In this document: positions 31,501 to 42,800 of the stretch, in pieces | Position numbering within the stretch: the first letter of the stretch is position 1 | Layout: every line of letters starts with the position of its first letter | NCBI GenBank assembly: GCA_025618425.1 | Contig: CM046832.1 | Location: 47,324,859-47,388,858, forward strand | Reading direction: 5' to 3' | Source of the DNA: Heliocidaris tuberculata | Lineage: Eukaryota > Echinodermata > Echinoidea > Camarodonta > Echinometridae | Length of the DNA stretch: 64,000 nucleotides | Made by a program: the position numbers and the translations under genes | The notes under the pieces: model-generated | What the model was told of the DNA's origin: nothing | Database searches by the model: none | Seen by the model: the letters and a program-made list of their open reading frames with translations, nothing else

Positions 31501-31667
31501 TTCGTTCGGCGGGGACAATTACATGATCATCATAATCATCATCCTTATCATCATCGCTGTGTATTTTGTCTGAATGTTATCTTGAAAAAAGCTACTTACC
31601 TGGCTACTAAGAATCATGACTGCGTGATTGAAGTGATGATACTCCATGGTAGCCTTGGAACCATACA
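24176..31667 (-). CDS. PDE11A: Cyclic-nucleotide phosphodiesterase, PDE5/6/11 clade (PDE11-like), copy 1, 3' half
   Basis: The enzyme family hydrolyses cAMP and/or cGMP; members have N-terminal GAF domains and a C-terminal HD-type catalytic domain. Seven minus-strand exons with GT-AG borders join in frame to about 200 residues, the second half of the catalytic domain. Visible marks are [36 protein letters not shown] (with the metal-binding Asp), [12 protein letters not shown], and MQLGFID with the invariant purine-binding Gln. [17 protein letters not shown] and PMLDGV resemble PDE11, while the Phe two residues after the Gly of QLGFID is as in PDE5/6, where PDE11A has Trp. The GAF domains and first HD motifs would lie at higher coordinates and are lost in or beyond the gap. 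The C-terminus is basic and lacks a CaaX box. Confidence 0.92.
24551..24864. mobile_element. Foldback element GGGGGCGTTTCATAAAGCTG (copy 1)
   Basis: GGGCGTTTCATAAAGCTGTTTG faces CGAACAGCTTTATGAAACACCC across about 260 bp. The arms extend through the GTAAA-TTATGCATGAATTTACG region. It lies in the PDE intron before the last exon. Confidence 0.82.
25111..25310. mobile_element. Probable third telomere-like foldback, eroded (copy 1)
   Basis: The interior has CCTAACCC and CCTAAAC runs, and the right edge AGAGCAATTGTCGTTGGAG resembles the right end of 33481-33666. The (TA)n array begins where the terminus should continue. Confidence 0.45.
25309..25500 (+). repeat. (TA)n array with periodic GGAGC interruptions (copy 1)
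   Basis: Long TATATA runs are broken five times by GGAGCATATA (one as AGGGAGC). Confidence 0.95.
25621..25704 (-). CDS. PDE11A: PDE exon with purine-binding Gln (copy 1)
   Basis: 28 codons read [20 protein letters not shown] then GVCIPLYE. The Gln of MQLGF is the family's invariant nucleotide-binding residue and the Phe is the hydrophobic clamp position. Acceptor tttcag, donor gttagt. Confidence 0.94.
25705..26590 (-). other. PDE intron
   Basis: No gene recognised. A G-rich stretch lies near 26380-26400 after a T9 tract. Confidence 0.5.
26591..26665 (-). CDS. PDE11A: PDE exon [10 protein letters not shown] (copy 1)
   Basis: 25 whole codons read [20 protein letters not shown] then KIEPT, equal to AELVxxEFFxQGDxER in PDE5 and PDE11. 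Acceptor ttttag, donor gtaagc. Confidence 0.94.
26666..27214 (-). other. PDE intron
   Basis: No gene or repeat recognised. Confidence 0.5.
27215..27278 (-). CDS. PDE11A: PDE exon with metal-site Asp (copy 1)
   Basis: It encodes [20 protein letters not shown] and a final Lys. The Asp of TASD matches the metal-binding Asp of TACDLSAxTKPW in PDE5/6/11. The first base completes the split Arg codon from the preceding exon. Confidence 0.94.
27279..28258 (-). other. PDE intron
   Basis: The blocks near 27725-27795 and 27838-27910 (TGAATTCAAT, CCCCATGAATATTAT or CCCCATAAATATTAT, GAAAAGAAAG, CCACTTT) are a diverged tandem duplication of about 115 bp. Nothing else recognised. Confidence 0.55.
28259..28336 (-). 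CDS. PDE11A: PDE exon VRGQFFEMI (copy 1)
   Basis: It encodes [20 protein letters not shown] and NKELL plus two bases of an Arg codon. Family members have RRGEFFELI or RTxFFELV here. It joins in frame on both sides. Confidence 0.9.
28337..28965 (-). other. PDE intron
   Basis: No gene. GCCGATCCAGGATTTAAGAA near 28719 and CCCCTTTGAATCGGCC near 28946 may be the two ends of another eroded foldback. Confidence 0.4.
28966..29100. mobile_element. Foldback MITE, relative of 23410-23547 (copy 1)
   Basis: It shares CTTGCATCTGATTGGCTGAG and AGCAAATTTGTC with the inverse of 23410-23547 and ends TTGATGAAACGCCCCCC. It lies in the intron just 3' of the GHNIF exon. Confidence 0.85.
29218..29318 (-). CDS. 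PDE11A: PDE exon [10 protein letters not shown] (copy 1)
   Basis: 33 codons plus two bases read [20 protein letters not shown] then [13 protein letters not shown]. GHNIxxNLSS and STDLALHF correspond to catalytic-domain helices in PDE5/11. The acceptor follows a (CTTT)n tract. Confidence 0.94.
29558..30368. mobile_element. 811-bp element with CAGTGGCGTATCTA ends
   Basis: CAGTGGCGTATCTA on the left and TAGATACGCCACTG on the right are perfect inverses. Subterminal GCGCCCGGGGCA and TGCCCGGGGCAC pairs follow. No coding sequence is seen inside, so it is probably a non-autonomous DNA transposon. No clear target duplication was found. Copy 2 ends just before this element. Confidence 0.85.
30500..30603. 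repeat. GC-rich GGGGTGCTGCAGCACCCC palindrome region
   Basis: A perfect 18-bp palindrome at 30562-30579 is surrounded by further CAGCACCCCAG and GGGGGTGCTGC half-sites, in sharp contrast to the AT-rich surroundings. Confidence 0.75.
30613..30750 (+). repeat. (ATC)n microsatellite cluster
   Basis: Interrupted ATC, GTC and TTG triplets. Confidence 0.9.
30967..31517 (+). mobile_element. Pearl/Helitron-like element: three 147-bp core repeats plus ACGG/AC microsatellite
   Basis: TTTTGAATAAATTTGCATAA starts units at 30967, 31114 and 31261, spaced exactly 147 bp. Units 1 and 2 are almost identical and unit 3 is diverged. An (ACGG)n-(AC)n tract follows (31410-31470), then a tail with the hairpin CGAACTTCGTTCG and end GGCGGGGACAA. 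This core-repeat plus ACGG architecture matches Pearl-type elements described in bivalves and related Helitron derivatives. Assignment is by architecture only. Confidence 0.75.
31600..31667 (-). CDS. PDE11A: PDE exon [12 protein letters not shown], truncated by the gap (copy 1)
   Basis: It encodes [20 protein letters not shown] then SQ before a gtaagt donor. This matches the SxLExHHFNxxxMIL helix of class I phosphodiesterases. The 5' border of the exon lies inside the N run. Confidence 0.92.
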
Positions 31668-32167
31668 NNNNNNNNNNNNNNNNNNNNNNNNNNNNNNNNN
31701 NNNNNNNNNNNNNNNNNNNNNNNNNNNNNNNNNNNNNNNNNNNNNNNNNNNNNNNNNNNNNNNNNNNNNNNNNNNNNNNNNNNNNNNNNNNNNNNNNNNN
31801 NNNNNNNNNNNNNNNNNNNNNNNNNNNNNNNNNNNNNNNNNNNNNNNNNNNNNNNNNNNNNNNNNNNNNNNNNNNNNNNNNNNNNNNNNNNNNNNNNNNN
31901 NNNNNNNNNNNNNNNNNNNNNNNNNNNNNNNNNNNNNNNNNNNNNNNNNNNNNNNNNNNNNNNNNNNNNNNNNNNNNNNNNNNNNNNNNNNNNNNNNNNN
32001 NNNNNNNNNNNNNNNNNNNNNNNNNNNNNNNNNNNNNNNNNNNNNNNNNNNNNNNNNNNNNNNNNNNNNNNNNNNNNNNNNNNNNNNNNNNNNNNNNNNN
32101 NNNNNNNNNNNNNNNNNNNNNNNNNNNNNNNNNNNNNNNNNNNNNNNNNNNNNNNNNNNNNNNNNNN
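31668..32167. other. Assembly gap of 500 N
   Basis: The run of N is exactly 500 bases, which suggests a placeholder rather than a measured distance. It interrupts a phosphodiesterase exon on its left and is followed by sequence upstream of carrier exon 2, so it sits at the boundary between the two block copies. Confidence 0.99.
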
Positions 32168-32893
32168 TTCCATCCTCGTATCCTATTTTTCAAAATTTTC
32201 AAATTAAATATTATTTCTTTTAAAAGAGATATTTGCTATTTTAAATACCAAGATTACACTTTATTAAAAGTAAAAGTGACATCTGAGTAAAAAAAGTTGA
32301 CACACCCAAGGCTTGACACTGACGGGTTCTCAGGATACACGGGCACCCAAAATCTAAGTCCATACCCCAGAAATATCAACATTATAAGATGAAGCTCTTT
32401 CATACGGACCCAAAATGTAATTTCGGACTATTTACAAAAAGAATAGTGTGGAGCCCTCCACAGCCGCATAAATTAAAACTCATTTGAACATACCAGTATA
32501 TCCTTTTTCATGAATTTTACTACATATCTTCTTGTATATAATGTTTTGAAATGTCACATCATCTGTACCAACTACCAAAGGCCTTAGTGTTGGGTCCACA
32601 ATGGGGGCCTATCTGTTGGTCAAGACCATCGTCACCTTAATATGATGATCTCAGAAATCTTTGATAACCTGAATAGCAACAAGGTCTTTGTCAATTATAT
32701 CAACAGTTTTAGTATTCCTGATTACTGTAGTATAAAGTTGAAAGCACTGCTGGAACTTGAATCAGACCAAATATTAATAAAATGATACTTTCAGTAATGA
32801 TTTATAGTCAACATTCATTCTACTTGTTAAAATGTGGGACACAAAGTGAACGTATAACTTGGACTGATCCATTGGATTTATGTTATTTCATAG
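32168..32893 (+). other. Sequence between the gap and carrier exon 2
   Basis: This is probably carrier intron 1. I could not find a convincing first coding exon with an ATG and a phase-0 donor here. Confidence 0.5.
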
Positions 32894-32950
32894 GCACTTC
32901 ACCTTGTGAAGAGAGCAGACCCGGTCCATCTTCGTCATGTTTTCAACAAA
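32894..32950 (+). CDS. SLC25A12/13: Carrier exon 2 (copy 2 only)
   Basis: The 57-bp exon encodes [19 protein letters not shown]. It matches the KRADPAELR block near the N-terminus of citrin. Acceptor cataggc and donor gtgagt are good, and both ends fall on codon boundaries, as I recall for human exon 2. Confidence 0.88.
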
Positions 32951-35900
32951 GTGAGTACCACAAACATTCTAAAAAAAATAATACCTCTTACAGTATGGTT
33001 GATAAATAACATGTGAAGGTATCATTGTTGTAAGTGTTTTTTTTATCTATCATCATATTCATATCCTTGAAAACACAATTATTAGGGAACTGTTGAAATT
33101 AGCTGATTGATTTTGAAGTAGTATGCCATCTCTTAATGTGCTATGAACAAAATATCTTCACCGCAAAGGTATGAACTCTTGTGATGAGCAAAATCTCAGT
33201 GTAAAACTTGATAATTTCCTATTAGGCAGAAAGACGTGCAAAACGTTTCTTGGTGTTTACATTAATGAACAGCTCACCTGCAGTGATCACTTGAAAAATA
33301 TAAGGATGCTTATTTCCCTAAATATTGGCATATTATATAGAGTGAATCTATATAATATCTTGTACCTGACAAATGAATATTTATGTTGTACAGTACTCTG
33401 ATTCTTCTCTAAGTCTCATATTGTATTGTTCTACGGGCAACATCCAAGAATGTAACAGATATATGCTCTTGGGGTGACACGACATTTGCTCCTGCGACAT
33501 TTGCTCCTCTGTGCATATCTCGAAAGGTCAAAGGTTAAGGTCAAGGTCATGATTTGGTTTTTTGTTAAGGAAAGTGTGAAGATTAGGATTAGGTTTAGGG
33601 TTAGGTTTAGGTTTAGGTTTAACATGGCAAAGTTAGACCGGAGCAATTGTCGCAGGAGCAAATGTCATGGAACCGCTCTTGGATGTGGACACACCCATTC
33701 ACCTGTATAGGTCCCATCATTTGCATCAGTATGGAGTTTCAGTTTAGACTAAAGAGTGACATTCCAATCGTTCTTTCAGCATGCAAGCATTGAGCAGACT
33801 GGGGAGCGTTTCATGACCCCTGAAGATTTCATCCGTGGATACCTCAACATGCAGCCAGAGAGGAATTACAACCCAGACACCCTCAAGCTGCTAGCCGGTG
33901 TTGCCGATCAGACAAAAGATGGGTTAGTCAGGGATTATTTTCAAAACTTTTTTCCAATTCTTAATTTACAAGCAGTTGTTACAAATGAACTTTCACAAGT
34001 AAAAATTTTGAGTTTTAATTCTTTCTCTTTTCATTGTTATATTTTGCATGAAATAAGTTTTGGGAACAAATGTTTCAATACATGTACCTGGTTCTGTAGC
34101 AGGGTAAATTATGGGTTAGTTGGCCTTTGTTACATACTTTTTATAAAAAAATGTTATAAAGCATCTACCTGCTTTTTCACACTTTTTCAAGGGAAAGTGT
34201 TGGTACTTGATATTTCTTCAAAAATACTGTATAAATTTCAGTACACTATTTTTAGTCTGGCCGGAATATCTTTGCCATTGCATGAAATGCGATTTGATGA
34301 ATTTAATTTTTTCCCCTTTATTCAATCGCTTAGTCATTTGAATATTAGTATAAGATCAATTGTATTTTTACTTCATCAAAGAAGAGTATGGGGGGGAGGC
34401 TAAAAATAAACAAAAATGTCCTGAAGATTTGTATAAATGTCTGATGGGTTATTCTGTTGGTTGTGTTGAATTATGTGACTCGAGAGATGATTCAGTACAT
34501 GAAATAACTTTCATTAAATTTACAATAACATAATGAGCTATGTAATGTCAATATATTCTTCTCCGTTGATATGTTCATATTCTGAAGTGCCTGTATTTAC
34601 TTTGCGAGAATGCGCTTTCTGATAAGAATTGTCTAACATTTATTTTATTTTGATTTGAAAGGTGTAACTCCGCAAATTAATTCATATATGTATTGCTTTG
34701 TATTGCATTGCTGCAGGCTAATTTCCTTCATAGAGTTCCAGGCCTTTGAGGCAATGCTCTGTTCCCCCGATGCTCTTCATATGGTGGCTTTTCAGCTCTT
34801 TGATACCAATGGATCAGGCTTTGTCTCATTCAGTAAGTCCCACATGGTTCATTGTGACATCATAAAGTAAACATTGGGGGTGGGGAAATATCAAAGCCTG
34901 AACGAATACTGAAGTAACTTTTGCTTTGTTTGTATAAGCTGAATTGTGTGTTCTAAAATTATCTTTCCAACAGATATGCTGTGATAAAAGAGGAAATGAT
35001 AAAAAAAAAGTAATGGGTAACATGAAATATGTTTGCCATTAAAGCTTATCTTGAGTATAGGAAAGGAAAGGTGTCTGTGTTTTGAGAGAAACTTGTCTGA
35101 ATTGTTGATCATACAGCCAGGGATATTTTGACCAGCAAAATAAGAACAAATTTACATGAATTTGCTAGAATTCACATTAAAAAGAAAAAAACCCACCTTG
35201 ACACAGATAAGAACATAATGGAATAATGGTTCTATGGATCAGCCAAAATGCTATGAATTTTGATGCATATTACTATTTAGCAGATATCATTTGTTTCTGG
35301 CCCCGTTGCATAAAAACTTACATTAACGGTAACTTTGACATCAATGGTAACTCCCATGGAAACCTTGGTTTTGATTGGCTGTTGAGTGATGTTACCATGG
35401 GTTACCATTGATAGCAGAGTTACCATTGATGGTAAGTTTTATGCGACGGGGCCTTAACATCCACCTTGAATTATGATGGATTCTGTCAAATTTTTTTTTG
35501 GGGGGGGATGTCATAAGTGGAACTCGGGGCTAGCTTCAAGAAGTTGTTAATAGTCGAGGAAAATAAAAATCTAAAATCATATTGCTTGTTTTTGTATACT
35601 CTTCCAGATGAATTCAAGCAAGTTTTTAGCCTCACAGAAGTGTTCCAGAGGATCCCATTCAACTTTGACACCACTTTTGTCAAACTTCATTTTGGAACAG
35701 AAAAGAAGAAAGAGCTCAGCTTTGTGGAGTTCACACAGTTTCTTCATGTAAGACAAATCCTGGTTGGAATTATGATTACAACATTTCATGTTACATTCGT
35801 ATTTCAGTCAAATGGATAATAGCAATGTTTAATAAAGATATACATATTGACAAGTGGGTGTTAACATCAAAGAATTCAAAGTTATAATGTGTAATGTGTA

Positions 35901-38900
35901 GTTATTATTGTCTTTTCATTTCATTATTTATTCAAACATGTATTTGAAGGATAACAAGATCAGCTGTTGGACGGCCCTACATCTTGGTCTTGGTAATTAA
36001 AAATAAGACAATATCAATGTCAAAAGTGGGAAAATAAATACTTCTTTACAGTATGAGATTGCTAAAACAAGTTGAATAAAGGTCATACAAGTTGTGAAGT
36101 ATAAAACTATTTTTAGAATGTGATTTAAGTATTTAACGATTTCTGAGTTTATAATCATTAACATATATATATATATATCACTAGTAGAAACAAATATTGA
36201 ATAAAAAGTATAAATATGATGTTTACATTATGAAGTTCCAAGTGAAAATTGAATCTAGGTCCAATTTCCTATTCATGAGACATCAATGCAAATTTGTATC
36301 TGTTTTCAACAGAACTTACAAGAAGAGCATGCAAGACAAGCCTTTATCAAACTGGACAAGAACAATGTCGGCATGATCTCTGCGTTAGACTTCAATAAGA
36401 TCATGACCACCATCTTGGGTCACATGTTGACAGATTATGTCCAGGACAACCTTGTTACAGTAAGTTTTTCAAGTTACAATTTGACAGTAAACATTTGCCC
36501 GCCAGAATGGGCCTTGTAAATTATAGTATTATTGAACTTTTGATTATAATTTTGGTAACGGGTTAATGACTATATGACCTTATGACTATAATATGTACTT
36601 AACCTTTATTAAAAGTGAGCCTAGAATACTGGACTCAGTTCTCAGGGATGTATATGAAAATCAAAACCTTAAAATACACAATTATTCTTATGTGCTACCT
36701 AATCAATCTGTCTCGTGCATTTGTTGTGTGTGTTGGCCAGCTTCTGTCAAGATCAGTCATATGGGGATGGAGGTTGGAAGCCAGTCCACTGTATTTCTGT
36801 AAGCCTTTAAGTTTCTTTAAACCTTCAATCCATGGGGAGCCTTAAAAGATCTTGGTAACGACGTATTCGTCAACCTTTCCCAATAACTTCTGGACAGTTC
36901 CTTTCACACTGCAACTGCTTGACCAACACTTTACTTAATCTGTAAGTGTAATAATAGGTTGTGTGAAAGTAACCCTGCTACTCTTCCTGACTCTCTTTCA
37001 AGGTCGCAGGAGGAGAGACCAAACATCTGGTCAGCTTCCCGTACTTCAACGCCTTCATCAGTCTTCTCAAGGACATGGAACTCATGCAGAAGATCTATGA
37101 GCAGATCACCAACGGCTCCCATACACACCCTGTCACTAAGGGTAAGAAAGGTCATGACCTCGACCTTCAAAGGTCATCGTAATGACTAGGTTTTTGGTTG
37201 TTTTGGCATTACTATGAAGCTTGTCACACATCTAGAGTTTGGACATTCTACTATCTTAGTCACATTGCCAAAGTGACTCCAAAGCAACTCCAAACCAACA
37301 GGTTCTTGGCCTGTCGGTGTAATGAACATTTTTGTTTGGCCTATTGTCAGTCTGGTTGAAAGTCTTGTTAGTGTGACTTGAGTATTACTGGCCTTTAAAG
37401 ATAAAGTTGAGTTCTGGTCATGAGATTGAATTGTGAAAGAAACTGTCTCAAAGCAGTTGGGAAAGGTTGATTATGTAGCACATAAGAATTGGTGTATGCT
37501 GTATTAGGTTTTGGAATCACCAAAATGATAAGAAATTGACTTAGTCCTGCTGAGAGTCACATGCACTGCACACAGAAATGTGTATATGGGACTACACACA
37601 AATGTTCGACCCGAACATTTCAGCTGTTTTCTTGTCATATTTTGAACGTGAAGGCATTTGAAGAACAATCCTTTTCAGGGGACATATCTACAATCATAAT
37701 CTCCCGAACTAACATAAAAGGAATGAGAAGCTCACAAATTACCTTTTACCTTTCCCAGAACTCAACCTTCCCTGTAAGGCTTAGGGAATCAGTCAGAGAG
37801 GCAGGGGTAGGGTGAAGGGAGGGAACAGGGTTATAGACTATAGTGAAATGTTGCTCTAGGCCTGCAGAATTTAAAAAAACTTTATCAAAACTTGCAGCAT
37901 TTTCTATTGATTTCTACGCTTTGAAGTTACAGGATGCAGTCCAAATTAACAGGCAACCAAGTGATTGTGTGATGCACTATGCATGTTTTTAAACATCAAT
38001 TATTATTTTGAAACATTCTCTTGTTATTTTTTTCCAGAGGAGTTTCTCCATGCCGCGCAACAATATTCACAGATCACTCCCATGGAGGTTTCCATTCTCT
38101 TTCACATATGCAACCTGGAAGAATCAGTAGGGTGAGTTTATGTGTCACTTCCAGTAATCTCATTGGCCAATACTCCTGAAAACCTCATAACTTTTGGCCC
38201 GGTTAAAATCCGCTTTAATGCCTAAAGTCAGTCCACTGATTTATGGAGTTTTCTAAATTCAAACTTTTCATCCAGTATAAATCACCATAATTCTTTAACT
38301 TAAGTGGAAATACAAAACTTTATCACTGCAGAATGAATATCTAATTTTCATTCCATAGCCAAATTAATGTATAAGGAACTTATGATTTGACACTTGGCCT
38401 TCCATATATCAGTAGACTAAGCTAAGCCAGTGCCCTGTCTTATAGAGAGTTGTGATTGATTTGAAGCGATTGCAACTGTGTATTTAAAGGGAAGCTTGAG
38501 TTCTGGAAAAGGTAAAAAATCATTTGTGAGCTTTCTCATTCTTATTATGTCACTTTGGAAGATTGTCATAGTAGATATGTCCCCTGAAAAGGATTGCTCT
38601 TCAAATGCCCTCACATTCAAAATATGACAAGAAACAGCTGAAATGTTCGGGCCGAACATTTGTGTGTAGTCCCATATACATATTTCTGTGTGCAGTGCAT
38701 TGGAATATCAGCAGGATTGAGTCAATTTCTTATCATTTTGGTGATTCCAAAACCTTACAGCATACACAAATTCTTATGTGCTATATAATCAACCTTTCCC
38801 AATTGCTTTGAGACAGTTTCTTTCACAATTCAATATCATGACCAGAACTCAACTTTATCTTTAAAGAGATAGGAGATTGTAAATTTGTGATTAATTGGAG

Positions 38901-39751
38901 GACCTGCGATCAATTTGGACCAATCACAACTCCTTATAAGACAGGGCCCAGGTTTAATTATGCCGCTTGGGTATAGGGGTCATATTTTTCGACAGTCTCT
39001 TTCTGGCTGTGCCACTAATGAATACAGAGATTTTTAGGGACCAGCAGAATTATGGAACAAACTGCGAAACAGTTTTAAGAATTCTGATGCTGTTGACAAC
39101 TGTAGGATGCATCTTAAAGCCTATCTATTTTGAATTGCTTTTCTAATTTTATCTTGTGGCTTTGGGAAATATGCTGAACATAACGTTCACCATCAGAATT
39201 CTTAAAACTGTTTCGCAGTTTGTTCCATAATTCTGCTGCTGTTGACAAGTGTAGGATGCATCTTAAAGCCTATCTATTTTGAATTGCTTTTCTAATTTTA
39301 TCTTGTGGCTGTGGGAGATATGCTGAACATATCGTCGTCGTTTTTATGAACTGACGAATGCGTGCATGCACGCAAATACACGCTTTGGAGATAATGGTTT
39401 TACTAACCGTCGAATCGTGTTTGAATGGCCAGTGCTTCCTTATTCCGTATTAATATACATAATAATATACACCATTTCAAACTTAAAGTCTCAAGCTTTC
39501 TTTTAATGTATATATTGATACATGCAATTATGCAACGAAAGCAAATTCTGTTATCTAAAAATCTATAAATGCATTTCCAGCCAATTCACGTTTCTGCGCA
39601 ACACGCACAGATTCGTCAGTTCGTAAAAACGATGACGATATTTTACTCGCATCTAAATTGCTTTGCTTTTTCCGCTTCTATTGTTGTGGCACATAGAAAC
39701 ATATCGGTGATATGTCCTGTATAAACTTATGATGATAAATGGTGGTGGTGG

Positions 39752-39800
<49 letters not shown>

Positions 39801-42800
39801 AATGATGATGAATGATGATCATTGAGCAAAGTTACAAGGATAAGATGAATAAATAACTGATGGTAGACATCCAGATGGATAGAGACGGTTATAGTTGAAA
39901 ATTAGGGATTATTAAACGCAAAATGAAAAGGAAGGATGAAACTGATTATTAAAGACAGGCAATACAATGATAATTATTTATGCCATAAGGCAAAATGAAA
40001 AGGAAGGATGAAAGGCATTAAGATAGACAATATATTCTAATAATAATTATTTATTCTTAATCTTTGATTTTTGACAGAGAAGATCAAGCATATAACGAGG
40101 AAGTACTTACCACACTTGGGTTAGCAAATGTGTGGTGCTCTAATCCATTTGTAATGTGTAATTCTCTGTCCACTAAAAGTAAAGCCTGTAGATTACAAAT
40201 TGCATGGGCTTTTAAAGCTTAACTTTGATTAAAAACCATTGTAATTAATTTAATATTAAGTTTGCTCATCTAACTGACAATGACAATCATATTGTTTTAT
40301 AATATTTGTAAAAGCTATTTAAAGTGATTGAATGCCCTTTTTATATTTTAGTGGTATTAATTAATGTTTGTAATTTTTTATGTTATTTTAATTTGAATAT
40401 TCAAACAATATCCAGGCATGGAAGGTGAGTTATTGCTGTGTACATACATGTATAAATGCAGTGGATGAGATTTCATTCCTAACAAGTTTCCCTTCCTTTT
40501 TCTCTATCTGAAAACATCTATTTTCTCTTCTGTATTCAACTACATACATGAACACAATATATAATGTAATGGGCCATTCTTTGTAAAGTGAAACTATCGG
40601 TCACACACGTGACCATCTAATTTTGCCTCTTTGCCGGAAAATCAGATTACATTTTATTGATTTTTTTTATATTACCAGTTTCCTACATGAACAAGATTTC
40701 CTTTTCTTTGACAAGAAAAAGTCATTTCCCGACCATAATGTTTTTACAAAGACATTTACAAATGCCCTTTTTTTAGTGGTCATACGCGTGACCCACCCAA
40801 TTTTCACCTCTAAAAGAAAAGAATGTTCACTTAATTTATGGAAGATTGCTTTCAAACTGTTCAGAGCAATCCCACCTTACAGCAATGAAAAGTGGAAACT
40901 TGCACTCCAAGGGAAATACAAGAAAAGTAGGTTTGAATACCAACAAACAAGTAAGACCCTTTTTCGTGCGAGGTCACACACGTGACCGACCTAATGTTGA
41001 TCTCTAAAAGAAAATGATATACTCTCATTTGAAATAATTACCCTCCATCTGTTGGGGGTAAGACTGTTATTCAAATATCCAAAATCAGAGACTTCTACTA
41101 CAAGACAAATACTGGAAATTAGGTTAAAATGAACTATTTTTCAGGATTTTCGTCACACACGTGACTGAGAATGGCCCTAATACATCAAGAATAATGGCTG
41201 TTAATTTTCCAGTGTTTTCACTTTTCAGATACATCAAGAATATTTTCTAATACATCAAGAATAATGGCTATTAATTTTCCAGTGTTTCCACTTTTCAGAC
41301 ATATCTGGTGAAGTATTTTGGATTCCTAAATAATGGGCTCGGTGAGGGATACAGTCTAAATTTTAATACAATGATCATTTATGTTTAATCCTCCTTGTAT
41401 ATTTCTCATTGAGGGCTCTATATATATTCCATGAAATATATAGTTACGGTGTTTCATGAGCAAAATAAAATATCTGTCAATATGACTGTTGACTAATGTT
41501 CATGTCCGGTATGGCTGTATAATGATCTCACATCTATTTGTCTTGAATTTAATGCAATAATTTTTTTTTTGGTCATCTTTTTGGGACAATTATAGTTTTG
41601 AATTTCGGATTCTTAAATGATCAGATAGGTTGTAGATAACAACTTCAAACTCATGATAAAAAGTTAATTCCCTGGGTATTTACTAAAATTACTAAAATTA
41701 TTACAACTTGCTTTGAGATTATTTCTTTTTTTCTACTGTTGCTTGAGTTCAGATAAAACAAAATGGCACCCTGTTACGTTGGTAGGCACCTGATGCACAA
41801 AACAAAATGACTCTGGCTTACAACATACTGTACAGTACTCTTCATCAAGTGTGACCTAATGACATCCTCACATGCTGACAAGTGCACATTCACATTCAGG
41901 AACAGTGAACATTTAAGTTGAAACTGGTTTTGACCCCAAATGAAGTTGTCTAATATCTACTAAATAATGCTGAAGTGATTTTGATATTGAAAGGGCCTCC
42001 TCTCACGAACATAACTTTCTCTTTTAACAGATCAGTTCCAAGGAGCTTGAGCTATACTGATCAGAGCAGGGGTTAAGTCACTTTTTTATATGCTGTGTTT
42101 TCATGTTTGCTCTTTTTGTATAGCCTTTGTATGAAATATGGATGTTGTCATTAATTTCTGATACCCAAAATTACTATTAATATTCATAAATTAACCAATC
42201 AAGATGTAATGTAGAAGAAATTTAATAGGGAATAAACAAACAGTTGATGGAGGGATGAATATTTATATATTTATAATACCAGGAAAGTGCATTTGGATAT
42301 TATTTGCTTTTATAACTGTTTATTCAGTTTAGAGTTTTAAAAAGGGATATGAAGTTATTGGTGGATAATAAAGACAATAAAATTATGAATTTGAACAAAC
42401 CTATGTTCAAATGAGTTTTGAGATAAAGATTGGCTCAAGAGTAGCCCAAATTAATCCTGTTATGATAAAGATAACATGAAATAATAGCAATGAAGAACCA
42501 GCACATAGGACTAAATATTTGGATCGGAAGTACAAATTTTCGTTGCTTGTGTGCATTCGTGCTACAGACGGGTCACCTTTGACGATCTGGTGAAGGTTAC
42601 CCCACCCACTGACGTCATCAATAAACTCCAGGTGTCACAGCCCAAAGAGAAGGTTGAGCGTACTGCCTTGCTGTCTGTCTTTGAGTCCATCTACAGGTTC
42701 ACTCTTGGTGCCATCGCAGGAGGTAAGAGATTAGAACAGAATTGTTCGACAAATACTCCTGTGACTAACGCTCCACACTCAATACCCCTATCCTAAACTA

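Noticed and set aside
31408..32290. Long open frames spanning the N run on both strands
   Set aside because: They are produced only by translating N as unknown residues.
32168..32893. A start-codon exon for the carrier between the gap and exon 2
   Set aside because: Several ATGs exist, but none is followed by a short frame ending at a convincing phase-0 GT donor, so none was called.
33590..33625. TTAGG/TTTAGG run as a true telomere or chromosome end
   Set aside because: It is short, degenerate and enclosed by inverted repeats within an intron.
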